From contig CBDIHH010000006.1 of the NCBI GenBank assembly GCA_965279095.1, positions 248,001 to 312,000 on the forward strand: 64,000 nt of DNA. Direction: 5' to 3'. Positions 57,936-64,000 of the stretch are shown here, one piece after another (position 1 is the stretch's first letter; every line of letters starts with the position of its first letter). Made by a program: the position numbers and the translations under genes. The notes under the pieces are model-generated. The model was not told the DNA's origin. It saw only the letters and a list, made by a program, of their open reading frames with translations, and did no database searches. The stretch comes from CBDIHH01 sp965279095 (lineage in GTDB: Bacteria; Pseudomonadota; Alphaproteobacteria; Caulobacterales; Caulobacteraceae).

Positions 57936-58067
57936 GTGCCCTGGCCGCGCCTCACCGACCCCAAGCGCCGGGCGGAATTCCTCGAATTCTGCGCCTATCT
58001 GCTGTTCATCCTGATGATGCCCCTGTTCCAGATCGGGCTGATGCAGATCGTCGAGTGGCTTCGGTAA
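57936..58067 (+). CDS. Second small membrane protein in tandem
   Basis: A 43-residue protein from a GTG start: a charged N-terminus (PWPRLTDPKRRAEFLEF), then one membrane segment (CAYLLFILMMPLFQIGLMQI) and a short WLR tail. It begins 17 bases after the previous small gene. The ribosome site is weak (cgga). Coding character is plausible from the charge-then-hydrophobic layout, but it could be spurious. Confidence 0.45.
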   Translation: MPWPRLTDPKRRAEFLEFCAYLLFILMMPLFQIGLMQIVEWLR

Positions 58068-58180
58068 GTGGGCGTCGGCGGCGGCGGGCCCGACGAAGGT
58101 TGGGGCGTTTCCGACGTCTACGGTCGGGGATCGGACATCGACCGCGGCGATCCCCTTAGGCCCTCGACCCTCAATACATT

Positions 58181-58197
58181 GATACACATAGTGTATC
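58181..58197. promoter_or_regulatory. Palindromic operator upstream of the toxin-antitoxin pair
   Basis: GATACAC-ATA-GTGTATC is a perfect 7-bp inverted repeat with a 3-base spacer, 35 bases before the antitoxin ATG. Ribbon-helix-helix antitoxins of this type bind such sites and repress their own operon, so this is the expected autoregulatory operator. TTGATA at 58179 overlaps it and may be part of the promoter. Confidence 0.75.
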
Positions 58198-58231
58198 CAG
58201 CCGTGCTATGAAGTGAGAGAAGGAGCTCGTC

Positions 58232-58519
58232 ATGGCGCCAACCGCGACCAACGCCGCAATCCCGGTCAAGGCCGTCAATCTCAAGGTGCGTACGGACATC
58301 CGCGCCCTCATCGATTCCGCGGCGCGGCTTCAGGGCAGGACCCGGTCCGACTTCATGATCGACGCCGCCCGCCGCGCCGCCGAGGAGGCGGTGTTGGGCC
58401 AGACCTTGCTGCGGGTCGACCAGGCGACCTTTGACCGGTTTGTCGCCGTCCTCGACCAGCCCGCCAGCGGGCCGGGCATCGAGCGCCTGATGAACGCGCC
58501 CAAGCCCTGGAGCCCGTGA
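58232..58519 (+). CDS. DUF1778 (TacA-type) antitoxin
   Basis: A 95-residue antitoxin. The ribbon-helix-helix N-terminus (VNLKVRTDIRALIDSAARLQ, then GRTRSDFMIDAARRAAEEAV) would dimerise on DNA, and the C-terminal FDRFVAVLDQPASG...ERLMNAPKPW segment should wrap the toxin. AAGGAG lies six bases before the ATG. It overlaps the toxin gene by four bases (GTGA) and has a palindromic operator upstream, the standard autoregulated layout for TacAT-like pairs. Confidence 0.94.
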   Translation: MAPTATNAAIPVKAVNLKVRTDIRALIDSAARLQGRTRSDFMIDAARRAAEEAVLGQTLLRVDQATFDRFVAVLDQPASGPGIERLMNAPKPWSP

Positions 58520-59013
58520 GCGGCAGCTCGGCGCCGATCCGTGCGCCGGAACCCTTGCAGGACGACCACGATCTCGAGTCCTTCGCGTGCCGCGTCGCCA
58601 GTCTCGACGACTGGCTCAAGAAGCGCGCCCGCGCCAACCAGGCGGGCGGCGCGTCGCGGACCTATGTCATCGCCACGGACAGGCGGGTCGTCGGCTACTA
58701 CTGCCTGGCGTCGGGCGCCATCGCCGCGATCGAGGCGCCAGGCGCCATCCGCCGCAACATGCCTGATCCAATCCCCATGGCGGTGCTTGGCCGCCTCGCC
58801 ATCGATCAAGGCTGGCAGGGCCAGGGTATCGGCGTCGCCCTCCTGCAGGACGCGGTCTTGCGCACGATCAGGGCGGCAGCGATCCTCGGCATTCGCGGGC
58901 TTCTCGTTCATGCGATTTCGAACGAGGCGAAGGCTTTCTACGAGCACCATGGCTTCAAGCCATCACCGTCAAACGCGATGACGTTGCTGCTCTCGATCAA
59001 GGGCATGAACTGA
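58516..59013 (+). CDS. GNAT acetyltransferase toxin (TacT-type)
   Basis: A 165-residue GNAT-fold toxin. The family's known members acetylate the amino group of charged tRNAs and stop translation. The acetyl-CoA loop is GRLAIDQGWQGQGIG (pyrophosphate-binding residues about 101-106), and FYEHHGF places the conserved Tyr at Y142. YYCLASGAI is the usual central strand. It starts at a GTG overlapping the antitoxin stop. Ten bases after its stop is a tRNA-like 3' end, so the pair may stabilise an adjacent island. Confidence 0.94.
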   Translation: MSGSSAPIRAPEPLQDDHDLESFACRVASLDDWLKKRARANQAGGASRTYVIATDRRVVGYYCLASGAIAAIEAPGAIRRNMPDPIPMAVLGRLAIDQGWQGQGIGVALLQDAVLRTIRAAAILGIRGLLVHAISNEAKAFYEHHGFKPSPSNAMTLLLSIKGMN

Positions 59014-59023
59014 GGAAGGCCGA

Positions 59024-59051
59024 TGGTGGATGCAGTAGGGATTGAACCTAG
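59024..59051 (-). other. tRNA-like T-arm plus acceptor 3' end; candidate attachment site
   Basis: Read on the minus strand: T-stem CTAGG, loop TTCAATC, stem CCTAC (four of five pairs), acceptor strand TGCATCC, then ACCA. No matching GGATGCA 5' acceptor strand or anticodon arm lies upstream, so only the 3' end exists here. Integrating elements often leave exactly this segment as an att repeat. The parent tRNA or tmRNA should be elsewhere. Confidence 0.55.
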
Positions 59052-59212
59052 CTGTGGCAGCCATTGACAGCACCCCACAGGGGCCTTCCCCAGGGGAGTG
59101 CCGCCCTCCGATGCCTGTGGATTGCTGTCCGTTGACTTGAATTGGGCACGGAACTGGGCACGGAGCCCGCCTGCCCAAATGGCCAACCCATAAAGCATGG
59201 CCCCAGCACACC

Positions 59213-59253
59213 TACTACTCCAAGCCAGTCGCCCTATAGGTAACCTCTGAGGC
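59213..59253 (+). repeat. Degenerate 41-base direct repeat, copy 1
   Basis: Shares CAGTCGCCCTA, AGG.AACC and GAGGC in the same order with 62966-63006. The two copies flank the block of broken and unknown genes between them. Confidence 0.5.
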
Positions 59254-59647
59254 CAAGCCCCAGCCCTTCTCCTCCCCTCTCACAGACCACCCAATCTGAG
59301 GTATCCCATAGGGGGAGGGGGTCAGGGGGAGGGAATGTCAATGGGGTCTGGACACCCTAGAGTCTCCCTGAGTTGGCCCACTCGGCCCTTCTTGGCTACG
59401 AGGTCCGTGGGGCGGCTGCCCGTGGCTCAGGCGGAGGCGGCTTAATGGCTCCCAGACTCCAGGGAATGTCCCTGGACACCAGATGGCGGCGGAGCCGGGT
59501 GACTGGAGCCCTGTCGCTCACTCTCCGCCCATATCGCCAGGCCCATGGGACGGGTTGGGATGGTCGTCGGACGGCCGTGGCGCTTGTCTCGCAACCCATC
59601 CCCTGGCTGCGTCTCGTGGCGAACGGACAAGCCGAGGTCCCTGGCTT

Positions 59648-59979
59648 ATGACGCCGCGCCAGATAGGGGCCACGGCTTGGAACATTGTTGCGCCCCTCTT
59701 GGCCGCTGGCCTCTTGGGCTGGCTGGCCGCCTCGGCTGCGAGCGGGCATTGGCTCCTGCCGTCCAAAGCTCCCCCTTCGCGTTGGGAGACCCACCCCCTG
59801 AGGACGCCCCTAGCGGTGCTTCGGACACCTTTTACGGCTACGCCTGCACTCAGGACTGCTCAGGACACCAAGCGGGGTGGGACTGGGCAGAGGCCCGTGG
59901 GGTAACTGATGCGGACGACTGTGGCGGCTCGGGGTCTTTCCGTGAGGGGTGCGAGGCCTACGCCATCAAATTGCACTAG
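59648..59979 (+). pseudogene. Frameshifted small Cys-rich protein gene with N-terminal membrane segment
   Basis: The first frame, from ATG 59648, gives MTPRQIGATAWNIVAPLLAA and a hydrophobic segment (LLAAGLLGWLAASAASG), like a signal or anchor. The protein then becomes meaningless until the next frame, from about 59775, which gives a well-formed Cys-rich tail (TFYGYACTQDCSGHQAG, then WAEARGVTDADDCGG, SFREGCEAYA). I recall this tail from small hypothetical proteins of accessory DNA. One missing base in the C-rich stretch 59770-59800 would join the halves. The function is unknown. Either the gene is dead or the read has a homopolymer error. Confidence 0.55.
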
Positions 59980-59983
59980 CGCA

Positions 59984-60661
59984 CTAACTGTTGTCCTCCA
60001 TTCGTATAGAGGCCTCCTGCCACTCGACGAGCCTTTCGATCACATCAAGGAGCGGCGTCGCACGGAACATCCCGTCGTCCCATCCGCCAATGTAGGAGAC
60101 CCACCCAGTTCGGGTGAGCGCCCCAGCGTATCCATGAAGGAGCTTCTCGTTGGGAAAAATCGCCGGCTTTGCCAGCAAGCTTTGTCGAACTCGGCTCCAA
60201 ATCTGCCCGTCCCGTTGCGCTTCGTCGGCTCCGGGGTCGGCCCTCGTAACCGACCCGTCTGTCCAGCCGTCAGTTTCCTTCGGCGTTTCAGGCTCCGGCT
60301 CAAACTCCCGACGACACCGGATAAGCTCGGCCGTAATCAAAATCTCCTCTCGGCTTAGGTCTGCGATCCGCGTTGAATGGCGTCGGAACTCGTCTGGAGC
60401 AAAGGTAGCCTCTTCGGCTGACCTCACCAGGGCCTCAGCCAGGAGTTCTAGGTTCCGGCTCGCCACGCCCTCTTGCGCCGCCCTGAGATAGCTGAAGAGA
60501 GCTGCCGCGCCGGCCTTCTCGGTAAGACGCCATGGCCTTCCCTTCCTCATTTGCCCAAGCAGAATCCGCTCAGCGATCTCTCGCTGCTCAGACCGGTAGT
60601 CCTGCCAGACGACCTTGCACAGTTGCAAGAAGCCTGGAGGGAGCGCCAGTTCCTGTGTCAT
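59984..60661 (-). CDS. Hypothetical protein, accessory region
   Basis: A 225-residue, mostly helical-looking soluble protein without a signal peptide. It starts MTQELALPPGFLQL and includes WQDYRSEQREIAERILLGQM and LSREEILITAELIRCRREFE. A Pro/Glu linker at about 130-145 separates it from a C-terminal part with GWVSYIGGWDDGMFRATPL. I do not recognise a family. It lies 52 bases downstream of the gene at 60714-61238 on the same strand, so the two may form an operon. Base composition is lower in GC than the housekeeping region. Confidence 0.65.
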   Translation of the reverse strand: MTQELALPPGFLQLCKVVWQDYRSEQREIAERILLGQMRKGRPWRLTEKAGAAALFSYLRAAQEGVASRNLELLAEALVRSAEEATFAPDEFRRHSTRIADLSREEILITAELIRCRREFEPEPETPKETDGWTDGSVTRADPGADEAQRDGQIWSRVRQSLLAKPAIFPNEKLLHGYAGALTRTGWVSYIGGWDDGMFRATPLLDVIERLVEWQEASIRMEDNS

Positions 60662-60713
60662 CCAGTATTATCTTTCGCGGTTCACTGGCCATAATTATAC
60701 ATAAGGCGTCGGT

Positions 60714-61238
60714 TTAAAACGAGATGGCCCACTTGGGGTATATCTTGCGGGCCTTCGCGAACACCTGTGGCATCGTCATCTCCTGCCAAGCGCCCGTCAG
60801 GGTGTTTACGAAGGCGAACTTGTAGTGCTCATTCAGGCTCTGAGCGACTAAAAGTTCGGCGGTGGTCAGGTCGAAGAAGTAGCCCCCAAAGTCCGCCTTG
60901 GTGGCTGGCTTGTTAGTCGACTTGATCTCGTAGACCGTGATCGCGTCTGTCGCGGCGGCTATGGCGGCCGGGTCCGTGAGGTCCACAGGGCGGGCCACCC
61001 GGATCACGTCGAAGGCCGCCCCATAGAGGACCTGACGGCGCATGGCGAAGCCAACCAGCAAGGCATCCCGTTCAGCGCGGCTGGGCTCTTGAAACCCTAC
61101 GTCCTTTTCCAGTAGCACCCGCACGGCGAGCTTAGCGGTCTGCTTTTCGTTGGTGGTCCGTGGTGGCGGATCGACCACGTCCAACGTCGGAGCTACCGCT
61201 AGGACCGGGATGGCTGCGGCCGGATCAAGATCGTTCAT
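60714..61238 (-). CDS. Hypothetical protein with EIK motif, possible PD-(D/E)xK-like fold
   Basis: A 174-residue protein from the ATG at 61238 (MNDLDPAAAIPVL); an in-frame codon at 61292 would add 18 residues. The segment DAITVYEIKSTNKPATKADF, followed by GYFFDLTTAELLVAQSL and FAFVNTLTGAWQEM, has the strand-E-x-K layout of PD-(D/E)xK nuclease-like proteins, and an Asp (AAFDVIRVARP) lies upstream. The full active site is not proven and the family is unnamed to me. It is divergent from the DUF4917 gene with a 44-base gap, so the two may share regulation. Confidence 0.65.
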   Translation of the reverse strand: MNDLDPAAAIPVLAVAPTLDVVDPPPRTTNEKQTAKLAVRVLLEKDVGFQEPSRAERDALLVGFAMRRQVLYGAAFDVIRVARPVDLTDPAAIAAATDAITVYEIKSTNKPATKADFGGYFFDLTTAELLVAQSLNEHYKFAFVNTLTGAWQEMTMPQVFAKARKIYPKWAISF

Positions 61239-61282
61239 AGGCAACTCTTGTGCGCTACGCCCCAAGGGGTCAACCTCCGCTT

Positions 61283-62272
61283 GTGAAGCCACTTATCGTT
61301 CCATTTGGGGAGGCTATCTCGCAGACGCAGGCCATGCGTCGCCACCTTCTGCTTGGTAATGGTTTCAGCATCGGAGCCTATGACGGCTTCAAGTACAGGA
61401 GCCTAATGGCAGAGGCTCGTCGTCTAGATCCTTCAATGGACGAACTGTTCCACAAGCTCGGGGATGCCATAGACTTTGAACAGGCTCTATCTCGGGCTCT
61501 TTCGTCAGCAGACAAGATGGCAATAAGGGGGATTTTTGCACGGACCATTGCGTGCATTCATCCGAGGCGCGATCCTGCCATTTCTCCGGCCGGCCGAGAA
61601 AGTTGCGCGAATTTCCTTTCACTGTTTCTGAGGGAAAAGAGGGGCAAGCGGCGCGGTATTATCTTCACGACAAATTATGATCTAATGCTCTATTGGATTC
61701 TCGTGGAATTTAAGAAGCGACTGCGTTGCTGGGACGGATTCGACGAGAACATGATATGGCGCCCGGCTCGTGGTTCGGCAATCAATGTGTACTATCTGCA
61801 CGGAGCAATGCACATCTACGAGACTGGCCGCGCGCGAAACAAAATCAGAAAGCTGAACATCGGGCCATTTTCTACCAGCCTTGTTGAGGCGGTTCGCAAG
61901 TCTGTTTCTAACGGCGTATTGCCGCCGATTGTGTCGGAGGGCACATACCTGGAGAAAGTCGAGCGCATACGCGCCAACGCTTACATGTCGAACGCACTAG
62001 ATACGTTCTGGAAAATTTGCACTTCACAAGAAGATGCGCTTTTCATCTTTGGACACAGCCTTAGCCCCGTGGACAACCATCTCATTACGTTCATAGGACA
62101 GGGTCGCCTCCCGGCGGTCTATATCAGCGTGTTTGATGATGACGGTGCGGAGCGGGTGGGACAGCTTCAGGAGGCTTGGTCGGCGGAGCGGGCTAAGCTA
62201 GGTCGGCCGCCGGTTATCGTTCGGACCTTCCATTCGGGCGAGGCTGATGTGTGGAAGGGTAATTACGCATAG
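61283..62272 (+). CDS. DUF4917 family SIR2-like protein
   Basis: A 329-residue soluble protein. The SIR2-like N-terminus HLLLGNGFSIG is the nucleotide-binding Gly-rich loop; later markers are IIFTTNYDLMLYW, VYYLHGAMHI, PPIVSEGTYLEKVERI and LFIFGHSLSPVDNHL. All fit DUF4917. SIR2-like families of this kind include NAD-depleting antiphage effectors, so a defence role is possible but unproven here. The GTG at 61283 (KPLIVPFGEAIS) is preferred because it leads straight into the domain; ATG 61334 is an alternative. Its codon use is AT-richer than the left side of the window, consistent with transfer. Confidence 0.82.
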   Translation: MKPLIVPFGEAISQTQAMRRHLLLGNGFSIGAYDGFKYRSLMAEARRLDPSMDELFHKLGDAIDFEQALSRALSSADKMAIRGIFARTIACIHPRRDPAISPAGRESCANFLSLFLREKRGKRRGIIFTTNYDLMLYWILVEFKKRLRCWDGFDENMIWRPARGSAINVYYLHGAMHIYETGRARNKIRKLNIGPFSTSLVEAVRKSVSNGVLPPIVSEGTYLEKVERIRANAYMSNALDTFWKICTSQEDALFIFGHSLSPVDNHLITFIGQGRLPAVYISVFDDDGAERVGQLQEAWSAERAKLGRPPVIVRTFHSGEADVWKGNYA

Positions 62273-62340
62273 CTCGTCTAGAGGAGCGGGGCCACCGCTG
62301 AACGTTGTTGCCATGCTCGCGACGCAATGGGGACCTGCCG

Positions 62341-62932
62341 ATGTGCAATGACTATGAACAGCATGTGGCGTGGAAGGCCTACTGCGACGCAATTCAGACC
62401 CTGGAGCTAAGGCGCTCCCCAAGGAGCACCCCCCAGGACCTCGCCCAGGCCGATGACATCAGGATCAACGACCTAGGCCCTGCGATGCGCCTCGTGGCTG
62501 ACGCCATCGAGCTAACTCCGATGCGCTTTGGGTTCCCCCCAGCGAACCCCATGGGTGGCCCCGTGTTCAACTTCAAATCGGAGGGCAGGCGGTTCCGGCC
62601 GGAGACCCGCTGCCTCATCCCCGCGTCGGCCTTCTTCGAGTTCACAGGCAAGAAGTATCCAAGGCCAAACACAGGTTCACCCTCAGGGATGCGGCCTTCA
62701 CGGCGATAGCGGGGCTTTGGCGAGAGGGGGAGGGCAACCACCTGCCGGCCTTGACGATGCTCACCCTAGCGCCTGGCCCGGATGTGGCCCCCTACCAAAA
62801 CCGCCAGGTAGCAGTCCTGAGGCCGGACAACTGGGGGCCTTGGCTGTATGGGCAGAACCCGAGGCGGACCTGCAGAGCCCGTTGCCGGGTAGCAGCCTGG
62901 ACGTTGAGACGGTGCGGAGTGGGAGCGATTGA
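62341..62932 (+). pseudogene. SRAP (YedK/HMCES-like) DNA-protein crosslink gene with two frameshifts
   Basis: SRAP proteins shield abasic sites through the N-terminal Cys. The start MCNDYEQHVAWKAY retains Cys2, and CLIPASAFFEF carries the conserved Glu region. Near 62660 the frame breaks (after TGKKYP); continuing one base off gives KAKHRFTLRDAAFTAIAGLW and MLTLAPGPDVAPYQNRQVAV. Near 62860 it breaks again, and PEADLQSPLPGSSLDVETV in the third frame ends at the TGA at 62932. Each break is repaired by one extra base. The position usually holding the catalytic His (HDRxP-like) is QNRQ here. The gene is either a decayed copy or affected by base-call errors. Confidence 0.82.
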
Positions 62933-63313
62933 GGAGCCAGTCAATTAAGTAGCGGCGTGCCACAGTTACTGCTCCTAGGCAGTCGCCCTAAGGCAACCAC
63001 CGAGGCAGACCACCGAGACGAGGAACCTTAGGCCCTCTTCCAATCTCTAGACCTAACACGCTGAGAGCGCACCTTAAGGGATGCCTATAGTGGTGAGGGC
63101 TGGAGACGGGTGATGGATTGGGGGGGCTGTTAGTGACAGGGGTTGCAATCCCATCGCCTGGCCCAAAGGCGTCCTCTCACGCTTGGCTGTCCTCAGCAGG
63201 GTTCAGCCTGGGCATGCGCTCAACGTCCTTTTGGTGGCAGCGCCCAAGGAAGACGGCGGACGGCTGACAAATATGCTCTTGCGCACCAACGTGGCTTGGA
63301 GCAGTAGGTCAAC
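62933..63313. other. 381-base intergenic stretch
   Basis: No gene is seen. It contains the second copy of the 41-base repeat (62966-63006) and a G-run (attgggggggctg) near 63118. Confidence 0.4.
62966..63006 (+). repeat. Degenerate 41-base direct repeat, copy 2
   Basis: Partner of 59213-59253, roughly three-quarters identical by eye. cctaggc and gccctaagg within it could pair as an imperfect hairpin. Confidence 0.5.
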
Positions 63314-63862
63314 ATGGACCTTACGATCATTGGCTTTGTGATCGCCGTCGTCGGCATCGTCCTCCAACTGAGCGATGCATTTCCGGAACACCGCGAAACC
63401 CGAAAGGTGATCGTACTGCTCTCGCTGGGCGTGTTTGTCGGCATCGGCGCAAGCGCGTTGCTAGGCGCCAAATACGATATTCAAGGGAACGTCGATGCGA
63501 AGTTCGCTCTGCTGTATGGCTTAGCGGGGCTCGCGGCGCTCTTTGGAGTCCTCGCGGTGATTGTAGGCGATGAGAAGCGACGGGAAGCAGCTATCGCGCT
63601 CGCTCTTGCTACGGGCACGGTTTTCCTGTTTTCGGGCTTGGCCATCGGCATGGGGTCTATCGGTCCCCATCCGGTCTATTCCACGGATGAGATTATGCTC
63701 CTGGCCAAGTCGGCCGAGGCGCGCGGCCAATATGAAACCGCAATCGATAGGCTCGAAGAGGTTCTAAGCCGCGTCAACGAAGACTCAGCGAAGCAAGGCC
63801 TCGCCGAGCGCATCAAGCGGTTACAGATTGCGCAAGCGGCCGGGCCACTGCCCCCGAAGTAG
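63314..63862 (+). CDS. Hypothetical four-helix membrane protein with C-terminal helical repeat
   Basis: A 182-residue protein. Four hydrophobic segments lie at about 4-20, 33-51, 66-84 and 92-112 (IIGFVIAVVGIVLQL; VIVLLSLGVFVGIGASALL; LYGLAGLAALFGVLAVIVG; AIALALATGTVFLFSGLAIG). The C-terminal tail, about 125-182, reads like one TPR-type helical hairpin (EIMLLAKSAEARGQYETAID). The ATG has AGG about seven bases upstream. No family is recognised and no neighbour suggests its role; a membrane sensor or scaffold is speculation. Confidence 0.65.
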   Translation: MDLTIIGFVIAVVGIVLQLSDAFPEHRETRKVIVLLSLGVFVGIGASALLGAKYDIQGNVDAKFALLYGLAGLAALFGVLAVIVGDEKRREAAIALALATGTVFLFSGLAIGMGSIGPHPVYSTDEIMLLAKSAEARGQYETAIDRLEEVLSRVNEDSAKQGLAERIKRLQIAQAAGPLPPK

Positions 63863-63904
63863 CGATGCTCACCCCGAGCGAACTTCCAAGGGGCCGCTCC
63901 CGGC

Positions 63905-64000
63905 TCAGACAATCTCAACGTCTCCATCATACCACCGCTTCCCAACCAACCCGAGGAAATCCTCTCGGGGCCTGTCCCTCATCGTCTTGAAGGTCTGCCC
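63905..64000 (-). CDS. C-terminal end of a gene running off the window
   Basis: The minus strand, read in from the right edge, gives an open frame of 31 codons ending in TGA at 63905: GQTFKTMRDRPREDFLGLVG followed by KRWYDGDVEIV. It has a charged, well-formed protein character, unlike the other frames here. It is too short to identify. Confidence 0.5.
   Translation of the reverse strand, partial: GQTFKTMRDRPREDFLGLVGKRWYDGDVEIV

Larger units (their letters stand above)
59014..59647. other. 634-base stretch without a convincing gene, island edge
   Basis: It holds the tRNA-like 3' end (59024-59051), a small direct repeat (gggcacgga twice, 59144-59164), a 41-base element repeated at 62966, and G-rich low-complexity sequence near 59310-59335. 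Open frames on both strands lack protein character. Confidence 0.45.

Noticed and set aside
59141..59211. Minus-strand SVPSSVPNS-like codons near the tRNA-like end, reminiscent of some integrase C-termini
   Set aside because: Only a few residues, no catalytic Arg/His/Tyr region, and no open frame long enough for an integrase.
58938..59211. Short minus-strand frames over the toxin 3' end and tRNA-like segment
   Set aside because: They overlap the real toxin gene antisense and lack protein features.
63676..63945. 89-codon minus-strand frame near the right edge
   Set aside because: It runs antisense to the membrane protein gene. A different minus frame (63905-64000) gives the better-formed C-terminal end.

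Overview
The window is high-GC DNA with alphaproteobacterial character. The gene styles (STAS-MlaE/MlaF/MCE operon, GT-UGM fusion, TIGR02587/TIGR02588 pair, FolD/Fhs/MTHFS set) look like Caulobacterales, perhaps Phenylobacterium or Caulobacter. That assignment is an inference from gene style; no rRNA or other marker is present.

Bases 1-43619 form a type I secretion (T1SS) region. An HlyD-type adaptor (cut by the left edge) and an HlyB-type ABC exporter with a degenerate C39 domain are translationally coupled on the minus strand. Next to them lie nine very large proteins without N-terminal signal peptides: a non-RTX beta-strand repeat protein (3069-7100), a duplicated beta-helix/RTX protein (7782-12983), two serralysin-type M10 metalloproteases (13169-15163 and 24094-31134), an RTX protein with an exact 534-bp tandem array (15516-19523), three GH16 glycanase-like RTX proteins (19823-23620, 35442-39548, 40077-43619) and an RTX-flanked soluble sugar dehydrogenase (33117-35327). 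Phosphoglucomutase (31181-32821) and a small unknown gene (39572-39991) are embedded among them. The simplest reading is a secreted toolkit that remodels extracellular polysaccharide and protein, comparable in principle to the PrsDE/PlyA/ExsH systems of rhizobia. Modules have been swapped between cargos: two C-terminal secretion-domain types are distributed across unrelated enzymes, and one 833-bp C-terminal block is almost identical in two genes.

Bases 43851-58067 are mostly housekeeping: a two-subunit molybdenum hydroxylase (2Fe-2S plus Tat-exported large subunit), a glycosyltransferase/UDP-galactopyranose mutase fusion, a four-gene MlaE/MlaF/MCE/lipoprotein lipid-transport operon, a minus-strand one-carbon folate group (folD, MTHFS, fhs) interrupted by the TIGR02588/TIGR02587 membrane pair, and two tiny membrane-protein genes.

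Bases 58181-64000 are accessory. A TacA/TacT-type toxin-antitoxin pair with a palindromic operator is followed directly by a tRNA-like 3' end, a likely attachment site. Beyond it, base composition drops and genes are unfamiliar or broken: a frameshifted Cys-rich gene, two unknown minus-strand genes (one with an EIK nuclease-like motif), a divergent DUF4917 SIR2-like gene, an SRAP gene with two frameshifts, a membrane protein, and a gene running off the right edge. This looks like one end of a decaying genomic island with possible defence cargo. No integrase, rRNA, complete tRNA, CRISPR array or insertion sequence was recognised.
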